Assembly (NCBI GenBank): GCA_000149265.1
Contig: CH003047.1
Span: forward strand, 45,799 to 109,798
Origin: Ciona savignyi
Taxonomy: Eukaryota > Chordata > Ascidiacea > Phlebobranchia > Cionidae
Length of the DNA stretch: 64,000 nucleotides
Direction: 5' to 3'
The notes under the pieces were generated by a model. That model ran no database searches and was not told the DNA's origin. It saw nothing but the letters and a program-made list of their open reading frames with translations. A program made the position numbers and the translations under genes. Positions 1-12,509 of this stretch are shown here, piece after piece (positions within the stretch are counted from its first letter, which is position 1; every line of letters starts with the position of its first letter).

Positions 1-84
1 ACATCGCATAATATTTAAGTCAACCCTTATAACATAACATAACAGTGAAGTCAGACCTATTAAAATTGCGTAATAGTAAAGTCA

Positions 85-238
85 GGGTGCTTTTATTTAC
101 TACAGGATCGCTTGGAGAGTTTGAATCACTTGTAGCGCTTGAATCAAGCGTTTGAATCACATGTAGCGTTTGGATCAGGGGCATAAAACGCTTGGAACCC
201 TAACCCTTTAAGCGCTTCTGTAGTAATTAGAGATACCG
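85..238. mobile_element. MITE with MULE-like 9-bp target duplication, copy 1
   Basis: A short element of about 154 bp is bounded by imperfect terminal inverted repeats (left near 85-105, ending in TACTACAG; right near 218-238, starting CTGTAGTA). The flanking 9-mers at 76-84 and 239-247 match at 7 of 9 positions (GTAAAGTCA and GTAAAATAA). The interior carries GCTTGAATCA-type motifs and a short CCCTAACCC stretch. A better preserved relative lies at 51347-51601. The ends are read directly from the sequence; the family name is inference. Confidence 0.6.
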
Positions 239-1061
239 GTAAAATAAACCCTTTTTAATTTCGCAGTTTTAGGGTTTTTGGCATTTCATAATATTAGTTT
301 TATGATATCTTATAACTGGAAAGGGTAATTCGGTTCATATTTTTAAATATAAAAATAATTTGAATAATACAATTAAAATAATTTGAGTTTGCAATAAGAC
401 CAAAAAATATAAAATAGTTATAAAAACATAAATACCAACATAAATAGTTTATTCAGAAAACATAAATATCGAGTTTGGATGGGTAACTCGGGAACCCATT
501 AGGTTCTGCTTGCAGAAACATATATCCAACACTCAACTGTAGTCTGGTATATGGCCCGAATTTGCAGGTCATACGGCAACCTCTACGTTGCTGCTAAGGA
601 TAATGGCGTACAGCGATCGTTTTGGTTTCGGATTTAGCAGGTGCGTTGTAACAAGAGTTACCAAATTCAAGATTGGAAGCCATCCTTACAGTGGTCCTAA
701 GTCTGAAAAATTTATCAACCGACACATAATTTTTTTGCTCGCTTATAATTTAAGTGATGGTTTTGTAGCATCTCGTGCAATATTTGTTTAAATTTATTTT
801 ATGTCTAAAATATTTTGTGTTTTTAACTTCGTTTTTTTGCCTCTGAGGTTAACAGACTCTCATGTGTTATTACTCGTTACGTAATTATCCCCTTGTCCAG
901 GCCTTCGTATTGCTACATTTTAAATCGTTACCATAGTTTACCCACCAAATTTCCCGCAGTTAGTAAAACTAAAACGTGCAGATGTGAAACTTCTCACACG
1001 TAAACTTTTCGGACCTCGTATAATGCCCTTTATATTCTGGAAAATTTGAATAGTAAAATAT
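239..1061. other. intergenic or intronic, no gene recognised
   Basis: This AT-rich stretch shows no exon I can place. A 67-codon plus-strand reading frame at 588-791 has no recognisable family and no supporting splice context. Near 480-540 a fragment beginning GGTAACTCGGGAACCCA resembles other dispersed copies near 8396 and 40857, so an old repeat is likely. Confidence 0.4.
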
Positions 1062-1345
1062 AACGTCAGACTATACAACTTGCGTCATGCTGTATAACGT
1101 ACTTCAGACTAGATAACCTGCGTTATGTTGTATAACGTACTTCAGTCTAAATAACTTGCATCATGCTATATAACGTACTTTAAATCAAACTAGATAACTT
1201 GTGTCATGCTGTGTAACGTACCTCAGGCTCAGACTATACAACTAGCGTGATACTGTCTAACGTACTTCAGAGTAGATAACTTGCGTCATGCTGTATAACT
1301 TGCATCAGACCAGATACCTTGCAGCAGACTATATAGCTTACACCA
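1062..1345. repeat. degenerate tandem repeat, about 40-45 bp period
   Basis: About six or seven diverged copies of a unit run head to tail. Each copy contains a TATAACGTACTTCAGACTA-like core followed by GATAACTTGCGTCATGCTG-like sequence. Copies differ by substitutions and small indels, so this is an old minisatellite. It is not coding in any convincing frame. Confidence 0.8.
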
Positions 1346-2759
1346 AACTAAGTAACTTTATTCGCGAACGTAACTGTTATATTTGGAGACTGTGAACTTT
1401 AGATCTATAGCCAAACTCAGCCGACGCTCCAGCAATCAGCCAAAAAAAGCGCGAGCCCACAGTTTCAACAGCGACACGAAACAACACACAGGATTAAAGA
1501 TCAAATTACAAACACTTACTTTACGATTACTTCTGAGATTAACACGTTTAGTATTTGAACTAGACCGCATGTAAAATAAGAGTTATAGCAACAACGACTC
1601 AAGAAAAAAACATAAAATTGTACACAAAAAGTTAATACACTATACAGTAGCTGTAATAGGCCTACTCAAAAGAGGATTTAAAAATATTGGTGGTTAGCAG
1701 GTAGTTGACACTCTCTAATGACTTGTAATTTTTATATATTAGGGACTTACCGTGATAGGGGTATTAAGAGCCCGTTTACCCATTTTTTAGCTTATTTTAT
1801 TTATCTACAATTTTATAACAACTTGAAGTAAATAATTCATACTAGTCACGAAATATCGAATGTCAAAAAATAATTGGTGTCCAAATTTGGCAAAACGGCT
1901 GCCGTGGTATATTTTCGAGCATGTAAGAAAAGAAATTGGTGCTATTCATACCCAATTAGCCATTTCATATCCAAGCTATATTTTTCACACTTCCAAAAGA
2001 GTTGAAGTTTTGAAGAAAGGTACGGGATGTATGCATACTTTTTGGGCGTATTCATCGTATTCTCTATCTATTTATTTTGTTTTTAATTCTCCAGCTCTTT
2101 TATACGTGTAATAATTTATTTGCAATTGGTTATGTTAACTCTTTTTTTGAGGATTTTCTGGGGTAAACTGGGTTATTTTATTTCCAGCTATGTTTTTCTG
2201 ATTTATGTCATACAACTTTTAAAGCAAAACAATACTTTCCGATCCGGATATAGGACTATTGGTTAAAATGTCAAAAATGTTTAAAATGGGTCTTTTTTAT
2301 TTTAGGACATACATTTTGGTATTTAGAATTAAATTAAGAAAAGAATGTTTGATTATTTTAAAGCAATTTGTAAAGTTTAATTACAAGTGATCAACATCAG
2401 TTAGTCAATATTAATAATGTAACGGTAGTCCAACAATAAATACAGGTAAAGTTTAAACAGTAGACAACACAATTAAAGTATTTTATTTATGCAGTTTAAA
2501 TAAAATTTACCAGTCCTTTTCTCGAAGAAAGTCAAGTCAATCATACCTATGCTTCAATTTGCTAAGTAGAGGCATTTTAAAATGGGAAAAGAGTCGTCAT
2601 AATAAACTATGAGAGTGTTAACCACACGTTTAAGCCCACAATTTGTATTATTGTGCACGTCAGGTACATGTTATCCAGTATTCCAGAATGTGTTAACCGG
2701 ACTACCATAGCTTTGTTTCTGCAAGCATAAACGCATGGGCCCCATAGTTATCAAACCAA
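1346..2759. other. no gene recognised
   Basis: Two short plus-strand frames (1383-1574 and 1860-2111) have no family resemblance and no clear splice sites. The motif GGTGGTTAGCAGGTAGTTGACACTC near 1690 recurs in diverged form near 8545, 40921 and 54966, so part of this stretch is an old dispersed repeat. Further exons of the minus-strand GH31 gene could fall here, but I could not find them. Confidence 0.35.
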
Positions 2760-2799
2760 ACTTCTTTTCCATGTGTAGTTAAAAAAGAATAATCAGAAT

Positions 2800-3430
2800 T
2801 GGAGCTTTTTGATTATCGAGGGAATCCCCTAGAATTTATTACCCAAAATTTTTGTTTTTGCATATCTAAACCATGTTGTCTAACAAATGACAAAGTTTTA
2901 TTGCGTTTTTATACCCCCTCTGGTAGATGTCGTGGCAACGTGCTATGCCTGTCACATGATTTACATATTTTCGTTTTAAAGTGAATTGCCCTAAGTAAAT
3001 GTTTTCTTTTTTTAATTGGCACAGAAGTGGCACAATTCAGGAGAATCCCCCTTGATTTATTACCTAAAATTTTAGTTTCTGCCTATTTAGACCACGTGGG
3101 CTAACAAATGACAAATTTCTATTCCGATTCCATTATCAAGAACATGCTATATTTTCAGGGTACTTCCCTACATAAATATTTTATTTCTTCCAATTGGTAA
3201 AGAAGTGGCTAACACACTTACATTTAACCAAATCTAATTAAAAATAGAGCAGTCGTTCAAGCGCTATGCCCAAAAAAAGCTATTTTTTTAATATACCGTT
3301 TTGTTTTTTTCACCTCCTAGGGGAATTCCCCTAGATATATTGCTCAAAATTTTGATTTCTGTACATCTAGACCATGTTGTCTAACAAATAACCAGGTTTC
3401 ATTACGTTTCCGTTACCAACCTATGCCTGT
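2800..3430. repeat. dispersed 'GGGGAATTCCCC' repeat family, several partial units
   Basis: Units begin with a palindrome-like GGGGAATTCCCC variant (near 2820, 3043, 3319). They continue with CATATCTAAACCATGTTGTC-type and GGTAGATGTCGTGGC-type blocks and a TGCCTGTCAC segment. The same blocks recur at 34020-35060, 35510-35720 and, more decayed, at 6270-6850. No protein-coding content is evident. The nature of the family is unknown; it may be a satellite-like or foldback element. Confidence 0.7.
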
Positions 3431-3584
3431 CAAGCGTTTGACGAAAAAAAGAAGAAAAAAAATAAAACGGACAAAAACAATATGTGTCCCATTTTTCCAA
3501 ATAAGTAAGGTATAAAAACGCGTTAATCGATGTGAAGTGAATTAGGAATCTATGTAAATGGAACAAAATGAATCCAGGATTTAC

Positions 3585-6500
3585 CCTAATACGTAGTTTA
3601 AACTTCGAAACTCGGACCACTGTAACATTGAGTTGGTCGAATTCCGTCCCATAAGGTTCAAAAGCAGTTTTAGATTTGTCAATAATCTGGTAAAAGCCGA
3701 TTCCCGTATCGACAACATCAGATGAACTTGAATATCCTTCATTTTCCGAATAGAAACATGAAGGTGGGCCAGAACTTAAAGCAGGAGACCAAACACACCT
3801 GGGAAAATAAAAATTAATCCGGATCGTAGTTGTAGGCATTATGTCATGGCAATGATGATATTTTTTACCCTGTACTAAAACTAAGTGCATGTCAGTTTAA
3901 TATGACATTATTTCTTGAAACAAATCATATCCGATCGATTAGCTTGGTGGTTTAGTGCTTAGTCTTTTAGCCAAATGGTTGTAGATTTGAAACTGATTTC
4001 TAAATAGTCGGCTGTGTCCTTGTTTAAGGCACTTAATGAACATGACCTGAACCCAGTGAAATATACTTTACAAACTTTTAATAAACACACCATTATCAAA
4101 AAAATGGACACGAAAAAACAATCGAAATCGTTAGATTTAAAATTAAACAGTAATTCAGGATTTGGTTGTTTCCTTGTTTAACGTAGGCTAATATAAAAAA
4201 AAACAATTCCACTTGTATTGTGTGTGTTATCATCCACATAACATAAATACTTATTCACACGTCGATCTTTTTAATTATATTTTGTTAATATTACTGATTC
4301 TGCCATTTTAAGGCCATTACAAAAATACATTTATATTATAAATAACTTGCGGTTAGCTCACGGTTGTAATGTTAAAATTACGCCACACAGAGCGTTAAGT
4401 TATCACGCCATAATCATGGAAGAAAATTATAAAAATAAATAAGCACATGATCATCCCCAGATTTTCCCATTCTGTAAATATAAAATCTCTCGGAGAAAAA
4501 CAGATTTTTGGTAAAGTAGTGCACTCGGACACCCTTATATTTATATATTTTGTTTTGGTCTCAGTTTCGAACCCATGATGGCTCGTCACTGGGACCGTTT
4601 TTTTTATGGAAGTTGGTATATGTAGCCTATCGGTCGTGTTAACCATTCGGCCACACGTTTGTACTTTTTCTAACACACTTACCCTCTTGCTTCGCAAGTA
4701 GCCTGACTAGCACCACCTTCGGGAAAACAATCGAATCGGTTTTCCTCAATTTCCGCTGACACGGTCGTTGTTTTGATTGTCGATGTAGTTGTCGCTTTAA
4801 GTGTGGTGGTAATTTTGGAGGGTGTAGTTGTTGTCCCTGCGACTTTATTCTGGCTCGGCACTTTAAATAAAAAAAACGTCACGAATTATGGAACTGGTAC
4901 CACAGGCGCGGCATTACACGAGAATCGTCAGGTTACCTCGTGCTTATTGTCGGGATACCGGAGTTATAGTAATCTTTTTAGTATATGGTGGAAATATACC
5001 TGTGTTTAAGCGTAAAGTGCTTTGTCTTAGGATTTGTGCTGAACTCTTTCCGTCCCAACTCGCCATATATGGCGAGTTGGTGGGAAAACATGGTATCCCG
5101 CCTGTACATAAATGGATGCAAATCTAAAAAACGATTTCTCCGCAATGCGTAATGGTAGAGACCTCAGCTATGGCTCATTCGATCAAGGAAACCCTATATT
5201 TTATTCTCTGTAATTTTCGTGGAGAAATATTAAAAATGCGAGGAGTGATAGCCTTTTTTTTCAAGGCTTCGCCTCTTATTTCTATCGATTTTACACGAAT
5301 TTACAAGTGACTAACTCAGCCAATAGGAGTCGCGTTAACTTGCGGAGAAGCTCGTTTTGTCAAGCAAGTCTTTCTTTACATTCTCTGTGAAGTTCGTGCC
5401 GTTGAGAAAAAAAGGAGAGCGTTGGTGACGTTTTCGCAGCAGGCGTTTATGCTTCGTGTTCACCAAAGCATGAATTCAGCTGGGCCTGCTGAGCGCACGA
5501 TAAAGAAAAAGGCAACGAGACTAGCTAGTTCGGTGTGCCCTGCTTTGAAGAATATTGGATATAGTATTTGTGTTTGTTTGCTTTTGTATGCCCTTTTTAC
5601 ACTTCCTTCACTGTTCTTATTTATACTTTTTACTATTTTAGTTCTACAAAACTAAAAACTTCAATGCGTTTTGGTTCAATTTTTCATAATATAGTCAGAA
5701 TAAAGGAAAATTTCAATTAGGAATAGTAAAAAAACAACTGAAGATACAAATACAGTTCAAATTTTCCTGAGTACAAAAACTATTAGACAATCTACATTCC
5801 AATTTTCATATCATTTGGGCATACCAATAATTAGTGAGTATTTCGTTTGTCAGTGCACCTCAAAATTTTTAAAGTCGAGCAGAATTTTCTTTACATAAAA
5901 AGTGGTGTTCACTAAAGTTTATATAATATATTCTTTATTGGAGGTAGATTCTAGGTTACGGTTTGTTTAAAAGAGGGATAAATTATCTTTCCAACCATAC
6001 TAAATATTAAATCATAGCATAAATTTGAGAAAAACTGTGCTAATTTGAAAATGACCAAAAATTGTAAAAAACACTGCGGGACAGCATGTTTAAATTAATG
6101 CATTTGGCCGGGAGTGACAGAGTTAATCCTACACCTTATTGTAAAAAATAGCGCTGTGACATAGCATGCTTGCCATAATCAAGATTTGGAGACAAAGTTT
6201 ATATTTTAGGGTATATTACTAGTTAATGTTTTACTTTCCGGAAAAATAGATTTTGTTGTTGACGACACCGGAGAATTCCCCTGGACTAATAAACTAAATG
6301 TAAGTTGTAGCCTACATATTTGAATCATGTTATTAAACAATTCATGCTGCTTAATTCAATTGGATAGCTTCTTAAAGATTTGATCGTGACATGTCTGAGA
6401 CAATCATAATTTAGTGATAATTCTTAATTGTTAAGGTATTAAAATTGTCAAGGTATTTAAAGTTAACGAACTACCATTTCATTAGATATTATCCTAAGCA

Positions 6501-7125
6501 TCCGTTTAAGTGCTATAGTAAAAAAAGGAAATTCCTAAAAAAATACAGATTTTGATTTTTCACAGTCCCAGGAATTCACTTAGGATTATAACACAAAAAT
6601 TCTGATTCTATATATCTAGAACATATTATCTCACAAATTAGAAAGTTTTAATTTGACTCCGACACATTTCTTTCTGTTCTTTGTAACAACATAGGTTAAC
6701 GGACTATTTTTTACCAAATCTGAAATTTGTTGGAGCAAAACTGGAACTTCCGCTTAAACATTAATGGCGAGCAAAATAAGCAATATTTCTCAAAAACATT
6801 CTGACTTCGTTTTTTGAGGGTCCGAGGAATTCCTCTGATTTGTTTCAATCCGATTTGTCCACTCGTGAAACAAATCTTAATTTTATTTTCATAGGTAAAC
6901 TTTGTTTCTGTGTAAAACTATGCCAAACCAAGCCAGAAGCAACCCACCAATCACTTCAAAATAGACGGGCAAAAGAATCACCAACACCAATACTCCACAC
7001 GCGGCTACTACTCCAAAAACTTTCAATATGGTGGTGGAACTGGTATGTGACTTCGCAGGCCCACGATGGTGGTAATCTTCCTGTGAACAAGGTACAACGT
7101 TAGAACTAGACGCTGTAGAATGTAT
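3585..7125 (-). CDS. GH31 alpha-glucosidase, sucrase-isomaltase/maltase-glucoamylase type, N-terminal exons (partial)
   Basis: Three minus-strand exons are supported: 7125-6948, 4860-4683 and 3798-3585, with phases 1 and 2 at the two junctions, giving 190 residues. Exon one encodes a polar cytoplasmic tail and one membrane segment (GVVAACGVLVLVILLPV). Exon two encodes a Thr-rich, probably O-glycosylated stalk (TTTT, ATTTSTIKTTT) and the start of a P-type trefoil (RFDCFPEGGASQATCEARG). Exon three completes the trefoil (CVWSPA...PPSCFY) and continues with ENEGYS and a beta-rich segment, as in the N-terminal region of GH31 maltases. This order (type II anchor, stalk, trefoil, GH31 N-domain) is that of sucrase-isomaltase, which digests alpha-glucans at the cell surface. 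The initiator Met lies in an unidentified exon upstream of 7125. The catalytic barrel was not found and should lie further left, probably outside the window. Introns contain several old repeats. Confidence 0.8.
3940..4062 (+). repeat. old tRNA-derived SINE relic
   Basis: The segment follows the dominant SINE of this window in order: a GGTTTAGTGCTTAG A-box-like region, GGTTGTAGATTTGAAAC in the B-box position, then GTGTCCTTG...GGCACTTAATGAACATG and CTGAACCCAG. It is strongly diverged and lacks the 3' half. It lies in an intron of the GH31 gene. Confidence 0.65.
4550..4660 (-). repeat. tRNA-like SINE head (different family)
   Basis: Read on the minus strand it starts GTGTGGCCGAATGGTTAACAC, which resembles a Ser/Leu-type tRNA A-box, and ends with GGGTTCGAAACTGAGACC, a good B-box. 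The middle does not fold as a proper tRNA, so a tRNA-derived SINE or tRNA pseudogene is more likely than a working tRNA gene. Confidence 0.5.
5055..5080. repeat. perfect 26-bp palindrome
   Basis: Positions 5055-5080 read identically on both strands (arms CCAACTCGCCATA, no loop). It lies in an intergenic or intronic stretch just outside the Thr-rich exon of the GH31 gene. No function can be assigned from sequence alone. Confidence 0.9.
6270..6850. repeat. decayed copies of the GGGGAATTCCCC repeat family
   Basis: Near 6272, 6571 and 6822 there are variants of the palindromic block (GAGAATTCCCCTGG, CCAGGAATTCAC, GAGGAATTCCTC). They are followed by the downstream blocks seen at 2800-3430, such as TATATCTAGAACATATTATC. 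They lie in the intron between the membrane-segment exon and the stalk exon of the GH31 gene. Confidence 0.55.
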
Positions 7126-9107
7126 CTGTAATGTTAAAGTTATCAAAAAATATCAAACGTCAATACAATGCTCTTTAGCGTCACATTTTACGGTTGCTAA
7201 CGGCCCCTTATGACGTGTAAGGTACCAATTTAATCAATCACAACCACATAATTTCTAGTACATGGTAACAAGACAGAATTTTCATTTTAGTGATTCACAT
7301 TATTTAATTATAAACCCAGCGCATTTGTTGTTGTGTTAATGGTAAATTATGAAAAGTCAAGCATTAACCATTTATTTTGGGTTGTCCTTAAAGATAATAT
7401 AACTCATTCACGTCCTGATTCACCTATAAAGATAACATAAAATCATGTATGTATAGTAAACGATGGCTCAAAAAAGTGCGTAAAACAAAATTGTATAACA
7501 AATTTAACTTGGTATTAGGTACACCGAAGACCGAACCATAATTGATTTCTGTCATTTTTAAGTCATTTCGGCACTTTTTAACAAGTCTCATGCATTTAAC
7601 TTTTATTGTTTAAATTGAGTGTGTACATAGTGTTGATCATCTTCACAAACAAATATTAGTAACAATGTAGATATAACTAAAGAGCGACAAACATTTGTCA
7701 ACCACCACCATAGGTAAAACGCACACACGTATATACCGTGTACATTTGTAAGTAGGGTCTCTAACCGCAATCGCTATATTTTGTACACGTTTTATATACT
7801 CATTTTCTTTTTTTTAATTAAAAGGCATCAGGTAAACAGAAAAAAACTAACTGAAAAAAGCGCCCAACGGAAGACGAAACTGCTGCACAAACAATAGAAG
7901 AAACTAGGCCATGAAAAGGATTGTGCAATTGTGAAACCACACACAACGAAGTTAAAATTAACGACGTAGCATCACAACGATCAATTATCTGTCATAAAGT
8001 AAGTAAACGCTTTCTTTTCATTCAACCCATACCAATTACACATCTTCGACCAGGTAAACTCATTCAAAGTAATATTAACACACCATACACAATTCGTTCA
8101 AAAATATGGTCAAATGTATATAGCCGCTTTACAATATTTAATAACGTGTGTTAAATAACCATTTAGTTTGACATCAATCTTTTAGTTTGACATCAATTCT
8201 TTTTGTAGATTGCTTTTACTTTAGCGGTTTTTATAGATTCAGTGACTTTTATTTATATAAATAACGGAATATTCGACTCTATTATATTTTATCACACTGA
8301 GCGTTTAATAAATTGGTTTTACCACGCCCTCTCAGTTTTTGAAAAGTTTGCGATATTTATTGGTTTCCAATTCATTTTGATTTGACTCCGTTTTTTATGT
8401 AACTCGGAAACCCATAAGTTTCTGCTTCCAAAAACAAACGCCATACCCTTTGTATAATATATAACATGGGGATAAGGTAACCTGGGAACCCGATAGTTCC
8501 ACCAAGTAGAAAAATATAGCGGCGCACTTAAAAGTGGTTTTAAAAATAGTGGCGGTTAACACGTAATTGACACTCTTCATGTAATATATTTTTTCTATCC
8601 TTATATTTCGTATAACCGCTCATGTTTTTTATGTTTATAGACAAATTTTACATTTGTGTTATTTTGTTAGTGGGCAAATTGTTTGGACAGGTAAATGACT
8701 GACAACTCTACCGTCGTGTTCTTTTGATTTTGTTGTAGAAATAAACTGTATTTTGTAATTCGATTCCAAATAACTGTTTACCAATATTGATATCCCCTCG
8801 GAAATATGTGATGACTTTGGCAATGTAAATCTTCCCTATAACTTCTTAAATTCATGAAAATTATGTGTCAGTTGTATTCGTACTTAGAATGTTACTTTAA
8901 CCATCTATAAACAGTATGATTTTAACTTATGTACACCTTTACTTCGTACAAATCATATGTAGCGGACCCAGCAAACAATATTCACCCAAAAAATACAGGC
9001 CAATTGTTATTAGGAAGCATCGATGGGATGAAATCGAAAAAAAAGTTGCTTGCAGTCATACACCGATAAGACACTGCCTTATACACACGTATTAAACATA
9101 TTAAAAT
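7126..9107. other. upstream of the GH31 membrane exon; no gene recognised apart from old repeats
   Basis: The first exon (initiator Met) of the minus-strand GH31 gene should lie here, but no exon could be fixed by splice signals. The segment 8396-8580 (GTAACTCGGAAACCCATAAG through GGCGGTTAACACGTAATTGACAC) resembles pieces near 490, 1690, 40857 and 54966 and is a dispersed repeat of unknown type. Confidence 0.4.
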
Positions 9108-9349
9108 AGGGATAGGATAGGATATTTATCTTTATCCCGTTAATGGGAAAACCTAGGGGGTTAACACACGGGTAATCGTCAGATCACCTCGCGCCCACCG
9201 TCGGGTTACCATTAATCCGCTGGGTTCAGGCAATGTCCGTAAAGTGCCTTGCCCACAGACACAACCGACTAGCTAGCGACCAGTTTCGCACCTTCAACCT
9301 TTCGATTGAAAGGCGACGCACTTAACCGTTAGACCAACGGACCGGACAT
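9108..9349 (-). repeat. tRNA-derived SINE, minus copy, internal deletion
   Basis: Read on the minus strand this gives the head GTCCGGTCCGTTGGTCTAAC, a B-box-like GGTTGAAGGTGCGAAACTGG, then CTTTACGGACATTGCCTGAA and a tail of ATATCCTATCCTATCC. About 60 bp found in full copies between GGGTTCTACC and GTAACCCGACGG are missing. Other copies in this window have the same order. Confidence 0.9.
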
Positions 9350-12179
9350 AATAAAATGGGCGATCGCTGTACGATCAAAATCAGATTAACTTCTGGACAA
9401 TTCTATATAAATATATAAATATATTATCATTTTTTGTATAATGAAAAAACGAAATTGTGTGTTGATAATATAAAATAAAAAAACTGGGTGTAAATGATAC
9501 GAAATTTTATATAGTGGGTACTGATGGTGTGTTTGGATACAAAACACCAAAGTTATAAAACTAATCCTTCATGCCACTTTGCGCACCATTTCGCTTTTGC
9601 TATGCCTATGCAAACACGTCTTTTATATGGTTGTTTGCGTTAACTGTCCGGTACCAGTAGACGCTTGTCCCGTTGCTGCAGTCCGCATATTACTAGGGAA
9701 TTAAAACATACAAAATATTCTTTCTTTAAAATTATATAACACACTAAATCTTTATCCAGTTAATAAAGTTGTAAATCAAAGTTTTTTTGAACCACATGTT
9801 GCTCAACCTATTCACATATACCAAATTACCTATAAAATAAAAAACGGTTTTAGTGCCGAGCCATTGCGGGTTCGAACCCCGGTAAAAAAGTTTACCTGGT
9901 CATTGTTGTTTTTCAGTGCAATATCTTCGAGCGAACCATGTGACAACGTCATTGCAATAAACACATTAGCCGGCTATTTTTTGGTCACCTACAAACTTTA
10001 CTGCACACAAACATTTTTTTTAAATACCAGTAACTCTTAAATTGCCAGTAAAACAATTCTCTTATATGTTATATGAACAGAATATTCTGTTTTAATCGCG
10101 ATAAACATCTTAATTCACAAAACAAGAGTACATCCCTGATGTAAAGCCTACATTTAATTCCATTATGATATGCGGTAGTGCCTGTATTGTACAACCGAGC
10201 AATACAGTATGCGTAAAAGCCGCAACTCTAACACATGCTCCAGCGCAAATGCACCGCCTATAATAAAGATTAAAAATGGCGACATGATTAATATGTTATA
10301 AGAGGAGTTCTCACTACAGCAAATATTTGGTGGTGTAGGATGTGTGAGTGTGTTTGCTTTCTGCAAAACATACTCCAATCGCCAAGAAAACACTATTTTA
10401 CGACCTGAATTGCGTTGGGAAAATAGCGATTGCAGGCTAAGTCAACATATTAAAAACAGCTGAGTTGCAAGATTTTAATATTTATTTGGTAAACAAACCA
10501 TGATTTCTATGTGCAGGACCTTATAATAAATGCTTGTAATAAAAAAAATGATGTTCGGCGATTACAAACTTGCGGTTTTTAATAGTCAGCAACGCTGCGC
10601 AAATCGTCAAGGGAATATCTCAAATCAAATTTAGAACTGGATGCTTAGTAACATCATATTTATTTAAGACAAATTAAAAGACAACTTAAGTTTTCAATTG
10701 CTTTTTTTGACACGAAATAGTAGACCGAAATTTTTATAGTTTGGTCAAAACGACATCGAATACGATAAAAAAAAATAAAAAAAAATTCATATTTGAAAAT
10801 AAATTTCATACAATAGTTATATTTAATATTCATATACTAAATATTTTCATAGTATCGGAAAACTTTCACGGAATATTCGTCTAAGACTTGAATATATAAA
10901 AATTATATTCAGTCTCACTTCGTAAAGAATTTAATTCCGCCGTCAAAGCGTCAAACGATTTTTTAATAAATACGATGTGATCGGACGTCTGAGACGACTC
11001 TATGAATATTGGTCGATTCGGTGAATAATTGTCATACAAATCGGACAAATTGGTATAAACAAGAGAAACTACGTCATAGCAGTCAATCGAAGATAGGACA
11101 AAATCGGTCTGGCAGGACTCTTTGGCGATTTGGTGGACTTAACATATTTTTGTAAACGATCGTTAAAAAAGATCTTAAGAAATTAAAAAAAATTAAGAGC
11201 CCATCCCTATTTGTGAGTTAGTTTGCATTGGAAAGATAGCGAGAATAATTGGGTAAACACCTCCTATAATGGTTTTTATATTGTTGCTGGATTTTCAGGG
11301 TAAACTGAAATATTTAAAGAGTAAATTGTTCTATAAAGTTCTAAGATCACGAAAAAACAAATAAACATCTACAAAAATGTACCAATTAAGGTTATATGGA
11401 CCCTACTTGCTATAACATTTAGCACACAAAATGTGTTTTACAAAAATTTCCACGGAAGACCTTGGAAATAACTTTCCGCCCGATGCGCGCAAATAGGCGT
11501 ATTCATCTTCAAAAGTCAATTTATCCGGGGTGGGTCGTATGTCGTCTGAGAAAGTTTACTAAAAATTCAGTGGTGACTGCAACTAATTTTTAACACGTTA
11601 GAAATGTATAATACTTAAATCCGAAACTGTTCTCCATTTTAATCTAAACGTTTGAAAACTTTAAGCAGAATTTTATTTGCTTGAATCGGGTGGTGAGTAA
11701 AACTCACGAAGGTGAGTGCTGTTATGTCACAGGCAAATCGATTTTAATTGAAATAAATGTATTCTTTTCAGAGGTCTTTTAATTGGTTGTACGCCATTCC
11801 TATAGTTTAATTAAAGTTTTTGAGTTTATCATAACTCTTTGCCTTATTTTTATGTCGCAAGATCTTATGCGGCGTTTCATATACCCCCGAAATAAGGCCT
11901 TGTTAAGGTATTATTCGAAATTTAAGTCTGATTTATTTAATAATAAAAAATAATACGTATCCTGCTAAAATGAACTCACCTGGAAATGTATACGGCGCTT
12001 GGTTTTGTACAAGTTTAATGGCGTCACAATTGCGTTTGTTTTACAATTTAGGCAAAACTATGCAGAAAGTAAATATGTGTAAACTGTAAAGATTATAGAT
12101 CATGACGGTAAATAAACGTGTAACCAACCTTCAAATATCATAAAAACAAACTAACTTCTGACTGTTTCACATGCGAGCA
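9350..12179. other. long stretch without a recognised gene
   Basis: The sequence is AT-rich with no convincing exon on either strand. Positions 9851-9886 contain a strong B-box-like GGGTTCGAACCCCGG, probably a tRNA or SINE fragment. A 76-codon minus frame at 10163-10393 shows no family and no splice context. The stretch lies between two divergent genes (GH31 on minus, GFM1 on plus), so their upstream control regions should be within it. Confidence 0.4.
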
Positions 12180-12383
12180 GTTTTTTTTCGTATGTGGCTT
12201 TCAACGCATCTCCCGTAGGCAACAGGCCAACTGTAAACCCATTTGATCCTCATTCCACTGGTTAAGTTCTGCAATAGTCTCGAAATGTTCTTTGAACGCC
12301 GGCCATGAATATTGACCATCAAATTTCATTTTTACAAGCACGTCTGATCCAAACGGCTTGACCGACTGTCTACTATAACCAAC
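12180..12383 (-). pseudogene. Ty3/gypsy-like gag fragment, frameshifted
   Basis: On the minus strand, downwards from 12383, one frame encodes a segment with the motif WPAFKEHFETIAELN, followed by a hydrophobic stretch. This matches the retrotransposon gag pattern in which a WxxF...F..aaELNgW helix precedes a LxLsLRGdA helix. The frame stops near 12225 (a TGA after CLREMR). A different frame then carries the expected GDALKATYEK block, so a small frameshift has broken it. No LTRs, protease or reverse transcriptase were seen nearby. This is an old truncated copy, described as found. Confidence 0.7.
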
Positions 12384-12509
12384 CTTTGTCCTTGATGAAT
12401 ATCACCAAGCTTGGGGGAAGCTTTAGCTTTTTTATTTAAGGCCATTTCACTTAAGGACATTTCACCTATCTTCTTTGGCATAACTTCTATTAGTCTTTCC
12501 ATATTCATT

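Noticed and set aside
1062..1345. CRISPR-like array
   Set aside because: The units are diverged and contiguous with no unique spacers, and the genome is an animal one.
9851..9886. Possible tRNA gene with a good B-box
   Set aside because: No acceptor stem, D-arm or anticodon arm can be folded around it, so only a fragment is present.
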